From Paraplanobispora siamensis (GTDB taxonomy: Bacteria > Actinomycetota > Actinomycetes > Streptosporangiales > Streptosporangiaceae): 64,000 nt of DNA. Below the pieces are notes generated by a model, which was not told where the DNA came from, did not search any database, and was given only the letters and a program-made list of their open reading frames with translations. Shown one piece after another: positions 19,616-26,858 of the stretch. The stretch lies in contig NZ_BOOJ01000027.1 in the NCBI RefSeq assembly GCF_016863175.1, positions 62,001-126,000 of the forward strand. The letters run 5' to 3'. Position numbers and translations under genes: made by a program. The number at the start of each line of letters is the position of its first letter. Position 1 is the stretch's first letter.

Positions 19616-20827
19616 ATGTTCTCGCCCCTCTCCCGGAAGCCGCCGAAGGCGAAGTCCTCCCGCAAACAGGTCCGCAAGCAGAAGCCGGCCGGCTCCGGGT
19701 CCGGGTTCGGGTCCGCGCCGGTCAAGTCCGTCCACCCGCCGGTGTTCCCCGAGACGGTCAACCCGTCGCGGCGCATCGCCGTGGTGGACGAGGAACCCGA
19801 CCGGCTCGGGTCGGCCAAGGTCGTCAGAGGCCTGACCAGGCGCGCCGTACTGGCCACACCGGTGGCCCTGTCGGACCAGGAGCGCTACGACCTGAACCGC
19901 CAGGCGGCCCGGCAGACGCTCGACCAGATCTACGACCAGTACTACGACGCGGCGACGGGGCTCAAACGGCCCCCGGGCGCCCTCCAGAAGAGCATCTACA
20001 ACCTGATGGGCAAGGCGCCCTCCGACTACGCGAAGGTCCCGATAACAGACCTGCAGTGGAGGGCCTTCAAGGCCCAGCCGAACGCCACCGTCGTCAGCCA
20101 GGGGGTCGGCAACGCCAGACAGGAGTGGGAGAGATACTGGCACGAGCTCGCCCGCTATCGCAGCAGCTGGGACCGCTTCAACCCGTTCGCCGCCGCACCG
20201 ACGCCGCCGGCGGGGCCGGAGGACAACGAGCAGGCGATCCTCCGCGGCGACTACTTCCGGGTGCACAACCAGAACGGCGACAGCAGCAACAAGAAACGAC
20301 GGATGCGGCGCATCATCGTCAACGTCAACTCGCAGGAGGCGGGACTGCGGGTCGCCCGCGCGCTGAACGGGCTGTTCACCGACCCGGTGACGGCGAAGCA
20401 CTTCTGGCAGTACAAGATCTATCTCTCCAGGAAGCCCGGCATGGCCGGGCGCCCGATCAAGCATGACAAGCTCGTCCTGTACTACGGCCTCGCCGATCCG
20501 GACGACACGAGCAGCGACCCGGTCGGCGACAAGATCGTCGACGCGATCGACCGCGCGATCCGCCCCGAGGACGTCGGTGAGGGGTTCGCCCCGTTCTACT
20601 CGCGCATCAGCCCCGGCATCGCCTGGGCCGAGGAGCCGAAGGCCTTCGTCTCCGCCCTCAAGCGCAGCTTCACGAGGACCCGCGCCGAGATCATCGCCGA
20701 AGTGGTCCGGACCCATCCCCACATCGACGACAAGGACGAGTTCGAGCGGCTGGTCTACGCGGCGCTGGAGCAGGCCCGCGTCGACCCCGAACGGCCCCAC
20801 AGGCACCTCGCGGAGGTGATCGAATGA
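19616..20827 (+). CDS. HopA1-family protein (putative effector or phospho-lyase), copy 1
   Basis: 403 aa. The ATG at 19616 lies 13 bases after the TcA-like stop, with GCGAGGTG between. The N-terminal ~80 residues are basic, Pro/Ser-rich and probably disordered. A helical region follows (QAARQTLDQIYDQYYDAATG). The C-terminal half (from about 20245) fits the HopA1 family: GDYFRVH, RRIIVNVNSQEAG, YKIYL, HDKLVLYYG, ISPGIAWAEEP, then an Arg-rich helix (TRTRAEIIAEVV) and DPERPHRH. HopA1 is a Pseudomonas type III effector; relatives act with kinases in dehydrating Ser/Thr of thioviridamide-type and class V lanthipeptides. Here no kinase or precursor peptide is adjacent, so an effector or partner role with the TcA-like protein is the contextual inference. 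Confidence 0.75.
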   Translation: MFSPLSRKPPKAKSSRKQVRKQKPAGSGSGFGSAPVKSVHPPVFPETVNPSRRIAVVDEEPDRLGSAKVVRGLTRRAVLATPVALSDQERYDLNRQAARQTLDQIYDQYYDAATGLKRPPGALQKSIYNLMGKAPSDYAKVPITDLQWRAFKAQPNATVVSQGVGNARQEWERYWHELARYRSSWDRFNPFAAAPTPPAGPEDNEQAILRGDYFRVHNQNGDSSNKKRRMRRIIVNVNSQEAGLRVARALNGLFTDPVTAKHFWQYKIYLSRKPGMAGRPIKHDKLVLYYGLADPDDTSSDPVGDKIVDAIDRAIRPEDVGEGFAPFYSRISPGIAWAEEPKAFVSALKRSFTRTRAEIIAEVVRTHPHIDDKDEFERLVYAALEQARVDPERPHRHLAEVIE

Positions 20828-22152
20828 CCACGCCCCCTCACCGGCCCACGCCCGCCCCCTCCCGCCGACCGCCCGCGTCCTCCGCGTCCTCGACCTCCAC
20901 GCCCTCCTCGGCCTCCAGGCCGAAGGAGTCCTCGTCGAGGAAGGAGAGCAGGCGGGACGGCGGAAAGAAGATCAGCAAGCACGCGAGCGAGTTCCTTCCG
21001 CTCGTCCCGCGCGCCGTGCCCGGGTCGTCCCGGGACTCGCTGAGCCTTCTCCCTTCACGGGCGCCCTCCGAGCGCCTGCGGCCGGACGGGCCACCCGGCC
21101 TGTCCGGGCCGTCCGAGCCGCTCAAGGTGAGCAAGTCGGCCATCCGGGTCGCGACCGGGCGGCGGCCGGCGTTCAGGCCGGGCATGTCGGACCAGGAGCG
21201 CTATGCGCTGAACCGCCAGGCGGCCCGGCAGACGCTCGACCAGATCTACGACCAGTACTACGACGCGGCGACGGGGCTCAAACGGCCCCCGGACGCCCTC
21301 CAGAAGAGCATCTACGACCTGATGGGCAAGGCGAGCTCCGGCTACATGAGGGAACCCATCACGCGTGATCAGTGGCTCGCCTTCAAAACCCAGCCGAACG
21401 CCACCGTCGTCGGCCAGCGGGTCAAGAAGCACCGCGGCGCGTGGCGGAGGTACCGGCAGGAACTCGCCGACTACGAGGGGGGCTGGAAGAAGTTCGACCC
21501 CCTGACCGACCCGCCCGCACGTCCGAGAGGGCCGGAGAACGACGACGAGTCCGTGACCCGGGGTGACTACTTCCGGGTGTACAACCAGAACGGCGGCAGC
21601 GACCAGGGGCGGCGGATGCGGCGCATCATCGTCAACGTCAACTCGCAGGAGGCGGGACTGCGGGTCGCCCGTGCGCTGAACGGGCTGTTCACCGACCCGG
21701 TGACGAAGAAGCACTTCCGGCAGTACAAGATCTATCTCTCCACGACTGCCGGGACCGGCGCGGAGCTGGTCAAACACGACAAGCTCGTCCTGTACTACGG
21801 CCTCGCCGATCCGGACGACACGAGCAGCGACCCGGTCGGCGACAAGATCGTCTCAGCGATCGACGGCGCGATCCGCCCCGAGGACGTCGGTGAGGGGTTC
21901 GCCCCGTTCTACTCGATCGTCAGCCCCGGCGTCGCCTGGGCCGAGGAGCCGAAGACCTTCGTCTCCGCCCTCAAGCGCAGCTTCACGAAGACCCGCGCCG
22001 AGATCATCGCCCAGGTGGTCAGGGCCAACCCCCTCATCCGCGACAAGGACGAGTTCGAGCGGCTGGTCTACGCGGCGCTGGAGCAGGCCCGCGTCGACCC
22101 CGAACGGCCCCACCGCCACATCCCGGACATGCCGCTGGAGTCCGGGAAATGA
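20824..22152 (+). CDS. HopA1-family protein, copy 2 (tandem paralogue)
   Basis: 442 aa. Its ATG overlaps the previous stop (ATGA, 20824-20827), with a near-ideal GGAGGTGAT ribosome site, so the two are translationally coupled. The first ~120 residues are a different, longer Ser/Pro/Lys/Arg-rich low-complexity tail. From MSDQERYALNRQAARQ onward it parallels copy 1. The HopA1 core keeps GDYFRVY, RRIIVNVNSQEAG, HDKLVLYYG, VSPGVAWAEEP and DPERPHRH. Several blocks are almost identical at DNA level to copy 1 (offset about 1,316 bases), while linkers differ. It ends directly before a strong hairpin. Confidence 0.75.
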   Translation: MTTPPHRPTPAPSRRPPASSASSTSTPSSASRPKESSSRKESRRDGGKKISKHASEFLPLVPRAVPGSSRDSLSLLPSRAPSERLRPDGPPGLSGPSEPLKVSKSAIRVATGRRPAFRPGMSDQERYALNRQAARQTLDQIYDQYYDAATGLKRPPDALQKSIYDLMGKASSGYMREPITRDQWLAFKTQPNATVVGQRVKKHRGAWRRYRQELADYEGGWKKFDPLTDPPARPRGPENDDESVTRGDYFRVYNQNGGSDQGRRMRRIIVNVNSQEAGLRVARALNGLFTDPVTKKHFRQYKIYLSTTAGTGAELVKHDKLVLYYGLADPDDTSSDPVGDKIVSAIDGAIRPEDVGEGFAPFYSIVSPGVAWAEEPKTFVSALKRSFTKTRAEIIAQVVRANPLIRDKDEFERLVYAALEQARVDPERPHRHIPDMPLESGK

Positions 22153-22153
22153 A

Positions 22154-22187
22154 GAAATCCCAGCCCACTGGGGTGGGCTGGGATTTC
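22154..22187 (+). terminator. Hairpin terminator of the TcA/HopA1 operon
   Basis: A perfect 14-bp stem (GAAATCCCAGCCCA with its complement) and a 6-base loop start two bases after the copy-2 stop codon. The following U tract is weak (TTTC within the stem end). It closes the three-gene unit just before the convergent tRNA gene. Confidence 0.7.
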
Positions 22188-22194
22188 TCGTCTG

Positions 22195-22268
22195 TGCGCC
22201 GCCAGGGACTCGAACCCCGGACCCGCTGATTAAGAGTCAGCTGCTCTAACCAACTGAGCTAGCGGCGC
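22195..22268 (-). tRNA. tRNA-Lys (anticodon CUU)
   Basis: The minus strand folds as a cloverleaf: a 7-bp acceptor stem (GCGCCGC/GCGGCGC) with discriminator A at 22195, a TAGCTCAGTTGGTTAGAGC D-arm, anticodon loop CTCTTAA and a GGTTCGAGTCC T-loop region. The 3' CCA is not encoded. Its 3' end faces the TcA/HopA1 operon, eight bases from that operon's terminator. Confidence 0.95.
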
Positions 22269-22698
22269 TTGCGACGGGTCAACTCTAGCAGCCTCACCAG
22301 GTGGAAAGCACATCGCGGAGTTACGGGGACGCAAGGGAGGAAACCGAGGCCGGGCAGAGGTACGGGCCCGGCGGAGGTACGGGGCCGGGGCCGTGGAACT
22401 CCGGCACCGGGAGCTTCGGCCCAGGAAAAGGTACGGGGCCGGACGGTTCCCCCAACCGTCCGGCCCCGCCTCTACCTCGCGGGCTCTGCCTTCGTCTCCC
22501 CCAAGACTCCGGCGGCTCCGCGTAGGGACGCGAACCCCCGCGTCCTTTCCGGTAAAAGTCCTCGTGCGCCCCCGTGGGGCTCACAGGTCTCCTTGACCTG
22601 CTTCAACACTAGCGAGCCGATTGCAACGTGCACGTCATACACAGGTTGATTCTGGGCCTACAGCCAGAGTTGACCCGGTATAGCCGGGACCGGTCCGC
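22269..22698. other. Gene-poor region between tRNA-Lys and osmC
   Basis: About 430 bases. It holds three near-copies of AGGTACGGGNCCGG (about 22357-22440), one strong hairpin (listed separately) and short inverted repeats near 22670-22690. Open frames here lack ribosome sites and recognisable protein features. No confident gene is seen; a small RNA cannot be excluded. Confidence 0.4.
22435..22467 (-). terminator. Strong intergenic hairpin, terminator-like on the minus strand
   Basis: GGGGCCGGACGGTT pairs perfectly (14 bp) with AACCGTCCGGCCCC across a CCCCC loop. On the minus strand it is followed by GTACCTTTT, so it may end transcripts coming from the OsmC gene, about 230 bases beyond that gene's stop. 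Confidence 0.5.
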
Positions 22699-23100
22699 TC
22701 ATGACCCGGGCAGTTCCAGGATCACCTGGGTCTCGTCCCTCAGGGCGCGGCTCACCGTGCAGTATCGCTCCTCGACCCGGTGGGCGACCGCCCGGAACAC
22801 CTCGTCCGCCTTCTCGTCGCCCTCGGGCAGCTCGACGTCGTAGGTGATCGTGATCGGTCCCAGCTTCGAGGTCTCCACCTTCTCGGCGTGGACGGTCATC
22901 GCCAGGCGGACCAGGCGGTGGCCGCGCTGGGCGGTGAGGGGTTCGACCGTGACGATGTTGCAACCGCCGAGCGCGGCGAGCAGCAGCTCGACCGGGGTGA
23001 ACGCGCCCTGCTCGTCACCGCCGCCCATGACGACCTCGGCGCCGCGGTCGTTGCGCGCGACGAATCCGTCCTCGGTCCGTTCCACCTTCACCGACGCCAC
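22699..23100 (-). CDS. OsmC-family peroxiredoxin-like protein
   Basis: 133 aa, matching the size of OsmC/Ohr proteins. It contains FTPVELLLAALGGCNIVTV with the peroxidatic Cys and ERYCTVSRAL with the second Cys, the pair used to reduce organic hydroperoxides. It has no signal peptide and is cytoplasmic. It stands alone, followed by a hairpin-rich noncoding stretch. The distinction between OsmC and a generic OsmC-like (YhfA-type) member is uncertain. Confidence 0.85.
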   Translation of the reverse strand: MASVKVERTEDGFVARNDRGAEVVMGGGDEQGAFTPVELLLAALGGCNIVTVEPLTAQRGHRLVRLAMTVHAEKVETSKLGPITITYDVELPEGDEKADEVFRAVAHRVEERYCTVSRALRDETQVILELPGS

Positions 23101-23176
23101 GGTGCACTCCCCTCCGCCGACTGCCTCCGCCGACTTCCGATCACCCTATCGAAGCCGGCAGCTCGGGCGGCGGGGG

Positions 23177-23452
23177 TCAGGCGTCGGGGTGCTTGGACAG
23201 GTAGTCGATGTAGAACGGACGCAGCGCCTCGCCGAGCTCGCCCTCTCCCGAGGCCATGGCGTCGCTGAGCAGGGCGGAGACCCTGGTGAGATCGTTGGCC
23301 GTCTCACCGTCGTGGCCGCTGGCCGCCTCGGCCGCCGGAATGACCTTCAGCAGCTCCCACAGGAAGCCGAAGTCCCCGTGGCGCACCGCGTAACGCACCG
23401 ACCGGTCATGCAACTCCTGGGCCGACATCTCCTGCAGCTGGTCCGTTTCCAC
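23177..23452 (-). CDS. Small conserved hypothetical protein
   Basis: 91 aa from a GTG at 23452, preferred because GGAGGGGG lies about eight bases upstream; an ATG at 23470 and GTG at 23485 are alternatives. It is helical and acidic, containing HDRSVRYAVRHGDFGFLWELLK and ending FYIDYLSKHPDA. It has no Cys pair, TM segment or known catalytic motif. It sits between OsmC and the divergent holin-like gene. The function is unknown. Confidence 0.6.
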   Translation of the reverse strand: METDQLQEMSAQELHDRSVRYAVRHGDFGFLWELLKVIPAAEAASGHDGETANDLTRVSALLSDAMASGEGELGEALRPFYIDYLSKHPDA

Positions 23453-23688
23453 CAAACCCACCCCCTCCATCGCCACCCTGCCCACAGATGTGAGCGATCA
23501 TGCACAATCGTGGACGCCGAGCGGACATCTCTCCGCCGCCGCGCCCGGCGCACCGCGGTCACGGTACGTCGAGCGCCACGATGACCTCCAGACTGTCTAG
23601 TGTCTTGGTATATCGGCGACGGCGACATACCCGTCACGACCAGGAAGACCAACCGCCCATCCGACGAACCGTGCGAGGACGCCCCAAC

Positions 23689-24057
23689 GTGAAGATCATC
23701 GTAAAAATCCTCATCGTGGCGGCCGCCCTGTGGGCGGCCACCCAACTCGTGGACGGCATCACCGTCGAGGGAGGCACCACCACCCAGAACATCCTGACGC
23801 TGCTCGCGGCCGCCCTGATCTTCGGTCTCGTCAACGCGGTCCTCAAGCCGATCATCAAGACCGTCGGATGCGCCTTCTACATCCTGACCCTCGGCCTGTT
23901 CGCCCTGATCGTGAACGCCGGCCTGCTCCTGCTCACGAGCTGGATCGCCGAGCAGCTCGACCTGCCCTTCCACGTCGACGGCTTCTGGGCCGCCTTCTGG
24001 GGCGCGCTCATCGTCGGTGTGATCAGCTGGCTGCTCGACCTGGTCCTCGGCGACTGA
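23689..24057 (+). CDS. Phage holin family IV-type small membrane protein
   Basis: 122 aa from the GTG at 23689, with GAGGA about ten bases upstream. Four hydrophobic helices fill most of the chain. The pattern LIFGLVNAVLKPIIKTVGCAFYILTLGLF is typical of the mycobacterial 4-TM holin superfamily IV proteins common in actinobacterial chromosomes. No lysin or phage gene is adjacent, so a general membrane role is likelier than phage lysis. Confidence 0.8.
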   Translation: MKIIVKILIVAAALWAATQLVDGITVEGGTTTQNILTLLAAALIFGLVNAVLKPIIKTVGCAFYILTLGLFALIVNAGLLLLTSWIAEQLDLPFHVDGFWAAFWGALIVGVISWLLDLVLGD

Positions 24058-24134
24058 GCCGGTACGGACGACCCGGGCATCGGAGAACGGCCGGCGCAGG
24101 TGAGAGGCTCCAAGCGGTCAGGACGGCCGAGGCG

Positions 24135-25649
24135 ATGACCATCGTCCTCGACGGCACCGGCCTGACCTGCCAGGACGTCCACCGGGCGGCCCACGGCGCG
24201 GGGATCCTGCTGGGCTCCCTGGAGCGCGCCGAGGCCGCCTGGCGGACCGCCCGCTCACTCCAGGGGCCGCTGTACGGCCGCACCACCGGGGTGGGCGCCA
24301 ACAAGGGCGTCGCGGTCGAGTCCGCCGGGCTCGACCTGCTGCGCAGCCACGCCGGGGGCGCGGGCCCGCGGGTCGGCCGCCCGCGGGCCCGCGCCGCCCT
24401 CGTGGTCCGCCTCAACCAGCTCCTGGCCGGCGGCTCCGGTCTCGATCCCGCGCTCCTGGCCGTCCTCGCCGAGGTGATCAACCGGGGCCTCACCCCGCCG
24501 ATCCGCACCTACGGCGCCCTGGGCACCGGCGACCTGACCGCCCTGGCCACCACCGCCCTGTGCCTCCTCGGCGAGATCGCCTGGGTCGCCCCCGGCCGCG
24601 CGTTCTCCCCTGAGGCCCGCCGGGAGACCACCCGGGAAGACGCCTCCCCGCCGGCCGATGAGGACACGCCTCCGCTCCCGGCCGGGCAGGACGCGCCCCG
24701 GCCCGACGCCGGGCAGGGCGCGCCCCGGTTCGCGCTGGCCCCCGAGGACGCGCTGCCCTTCATCAGCTCCGGCGCGGCCACCCTCGCCGACGCCGCACTG
24801 GCCGTGCACCGGCTGCGCGTCCTGCTCGACGCCGCCGTCGCCGTCGCCGCCCACTCCTTCCGCGCGATCGAGGCCTCCCCCGAACCGCTGGCCGAGGCCG
24901 TGCAGCGTCCGGGAAACCAGCGCGCGGTCGCGGCCCGGCTCCGTGAGCTGGTCGGCCCCACCGCTCCCCCACGGGTCCAGGATCCGTACGGCTACCGCAC
25001 CATGCCCCAGGTCCACGCCGCCGCGCTAGACGCCCTCGACCGGGCGCGGGAGGCCGTCACCGCGGAGCTCAACGCCTCCCCCGAGAACCCGCTGATCGCC
25101 GGGGGCCGGGCCTGGCACAACGGGGCCTTCCACTCCGCCGGGGTCGCCCTGGCGCTCGACGCCCTGCGGGCCGGGATCGTCCAGACCGCGTCCCTGAGCG
25201 CCGCCCGGCTCGCCACCCTGACCGACCCGGGCCACACCGGCCTGCTGCCCTTCCTCGCCGAGCGTCCCGGCCTGTCCGGAGTGATGATCCTGGAGTACGT
25301 CGCCCACTCCGCCCTGGCCGATCTGCGGCACCTCGCCGCTCCGGTCACCCTCGGCACCGCCGTACTCTCCCTGGGCACCGAGGACCACGCGAGCTTCGCC
25401 CCCCAGGCCGCGCGGGCCGCCCTGCGCGCCGCCGGGCCCCTGGAGGCGGTCCTGGCCTGCGAGCTGGTGGCCGCCGTCAGGGCGCTGCGCCAGCGCGGGC
25501 TGCCCTGCGACAGCCCCCTGGACCCCGCGATGGCCGACCGTCCCCTCGACGCCGATCTCGGTCTCGCCCGCTCACTGCTGCCCGGCCTCGGTCTCTCGCG
25601 CACGCCGCTGTCCGGCCCGCGCTCGACGGGCGGCGCGCCACCCGGCTGA
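24135..25649 (+). CDS. Aromatic amino acid ammonia-lyase/HAL family protein with altered MIO triad
   Basis: 504 aa, ATG at 24135. The fold is recognisable: LYGRTTGVG (catalytic Tyr loop, Tyr47), VQDPYGYRTMPQV, NASPENPLI, NGAFHSAGVALALD and TEDHASFAPQAA (acid/base Glu). The segment that normally reads GSVGASGDL, whose Ala-Ser-Gly cyclises to the MIO cofactor, reads YGALGTGDL here, giving Gly130-Thr131-Gly132. The usual INGT motif is ISSGAAT. A Pro/Asp-rich insert occupies residues ~165-198. It may be a non-classical lyase or mutase, or catalytically altered. No hut genes are nearby. Confidence 0.7.
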   Translation: MTIVLDGTGLTCQDVHRAAHGAGILLGSLERAEAAWRTARSLQGPLYGRTTGVGANKGVAVESAGLDLLRSHAGGAGPRVGRPRARAALVVRLNQLLAGGSGLDPALLAVLAEVINRGLTPPIRTYGALGTGDLTALATTALCLLGEIAWVAPGRAFSPEARRETTREDASPPADEDTPPLPAGQDAPRPDAGQGAPRFALAPEDALPFISSGAATLADAALAVHRLRVLLDAAVAVAAHSFRAIEASPEPLAEAVQRPGNQRAVAARLRELVGPTAPPRVQDPYGYRTMPQVHAAALDALDRAREAVTAELNASPENPLIAGGRAWHNGAFHSAGVALALDALRAGIVQTASLSAARLATLTDPGHTGLLPFLAERPGLSGVMILEYVAHSALADLRHLAAPVTLGTAVLSLGTEDHASFAPQAARAALRAAGPLEAVLACELVAAVRALRQRGLPCDSPLDPAMADRPLDADLGLARSLLPGLGLSRTPLSGPRSTGGAPPG

Positions 25650-25677
25650 GCCGCACCCACCTGCCGGGCCAGGCGTC

Positions 25678-26667
25678 TCAGCCGACCGAGCCGCGCTCGC
25701 GGAGCTGGGGCGCCTGGACGATGCGGCGGCGGTGGGGTGTGCCGTCGACGGCGCCGACGACCATCCGCACGGCGGCGCGGACGATGCCGTCGATGTCCCA
25801 GTCGACCGTGGTCAGCCCCGGGGTGAGCAGCCCGGACATCGGATGGTCGTCATAGCCCATGACGGTCACCTCGCCCGGGATCGCCAGCCCCCGCTCGGCC
25901 GCCGCGGCGTAGACCCCGTAGGCGATCGAGTCGGCGAAGCAGAAGAACGCCCGGTGCCCGGCGGCCAGCGCCCGGTCGGCCGCCAGAGTGGCGTCCGCCA
26001 GCGCCTGCGAGGCGGTGACGACCTCGATGTCCATCCTCAACCGCCCGGCCTCCGCCATGACGTGCATGTCGGCGGGGCGGTCGGGGGTGCTCGCCCGGGT
26101 CGGGGTCAGCACCGCGACCCGCCGGTGCCCGCGCTCGAGCAGGTGCTCCAGCGCCATCGTCACGCCCGCCCGGTTGTCGAAGACGACCTCTCCCGCCGTG
26201 CGGGCCCCGGCCAGCGCGTCGCCGACGGCCACCACCGGCAGGCCGTCGCACATCGGCGCCCAGAACTCGCCGGCCGGATCCACCGGCTGCACGATCAGCG
26301 CGTCCACCCGCTGGTCGCGCAGCTGCCCGGCCAGGCTGCGCTCCCGCGCCGGATCGCCCGCCGCGTCGAGGATGAGGGCGTAGCGGCCGTTGTCCTTCAG
26401 GGCCCGGCCGATGCCGACGGCCAGCGCCTGCTGCCAGAGGTCCTCCAGGGAGCCGCACAGCAGGCCGATCATCCCGGTCCGGCCGCTGGCCAGGGCGCGG
26501 GCGATCGGGTCGGCCTCATAACCGAGCTCGTCGGCCGCCTTGCGGACCCGCTCCATGGTCTCCTCCGAGACCTGCATGCCACGCAGGGCGTAGGAGACGG
26601 CGGCGGGGGACAGTCCGGTGGCCTTGGCGACCTCGCGTATCGTCGCGCGTTTGCGTGGCTGCGGCAC
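25678..26667 (-). CDS. LacI-family transcriptional regulator
   Basis: 329 aa. The N-terminal HTH reads ATIREVAKATGLSPAAVSYAL with the hinge helix IARALASGRTG, followed by a periplasmic-binding-like effector domain (IGLLCGSLEDLW, FCFADSIAYG, GYDDHPMSGLLTPGLTTVD). It is divergent from the amidohydrolase/cysteine dioxygenase genes. Three palindromes of the type it should bind lie between them, so it probably represses that operon and itself. The effector is unknown. Confidence 0.88.
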   Translation of the reverse strand: MPQPRKRATIREVAKATGLSPAAVSYALRGMQVSEETMERVRKAADELGYEADPIARALASGRTGMIGLLCGSLEDLWQQALAVGIGRALKDNGRYALILDAAGDPARERSLAGQLRDQRVDALIVQPVDPAGEFWAPMCDGLPVVAVGDALAGARTAGEVVFDNRAGVTMALEHLLERGHRRVAVLTPTRASTPDRPADMHVMAEAGRLRMDIEVVTASQALADATLAADRALAAGHRAFFCFADSIAYGVYAAAAERGLAIPGEVTVMGYDDHPMSGLLTPGLTTVDWDIDGIVRAAVRMVVGAVDGTPHRRRIVQAPQLRERGSVG

Positions 26668-26749
26668 CAGCCAAGCCTATGCCTCCGGACCGACAGGGAG
26701 GTGTCCTCCACCTGTGCCCCGGGCGTCCGCCGATTGACAGGACGTCATC

Positions 26750-26787
26750 TGAAGCGTTTCACTGAAACGGTTCACTGAACCGTATCA
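26750..26787. promoter_or_regulatory. Three phased LacI-type operators
   Basis: TGAAGCGTTTCA (26750-26761), TGAAACGGTTCA (26763-26774) and TGAACCGTATCA (26776-26787) are variants of TGAANCGNTTCA repeated every 13 bases with a single C between. A weaker fourth register may lie at 26789-26800. The central CG fits LacI-family operators. A TATTCT -10-like box for the rightward genes is at 26822-26827. Confidence 0.7.
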
Positions 26788-26858
26788 CTTGAAGATGTCA
26801 CAAGGTCATCGGGATTGCCTGTATTCTAGGTAGGGAATGACAATAAAGGGAGGTGGAA

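Noticed and set aside
19616-22152. RiPP (lanthipeptide or thioamitide) cluster suggested by HopA1-family proteins
   Set aside because: No precursor peptide, kinase-like partner, YcaO, cyclase or peptidase gene is present next to them.
22321-22584. Minus-strand frame of 87 codons in the tRNA-osmC gap
   Set aside because: No ribosome site and a Pro/Gly/Arg-rich sequence crossing the strong hairpin; more likely noncoding.
22520-22590. Possible second tRNA suggested by a GGGTTCG-like stretch on the minus strand
   Set aside because: The loop and stem lengths do not fit a T-arm, and no acceptor or anticodon stem can be paired around it.
23689-24057. Prophage remnant suggested by the holin-family protein
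   Set aside because: Holin IV-type proteins are ordinary chromosomal genes in actinobacteria, and no lysin, terminase, integrase or structural phage gene is adjacent.
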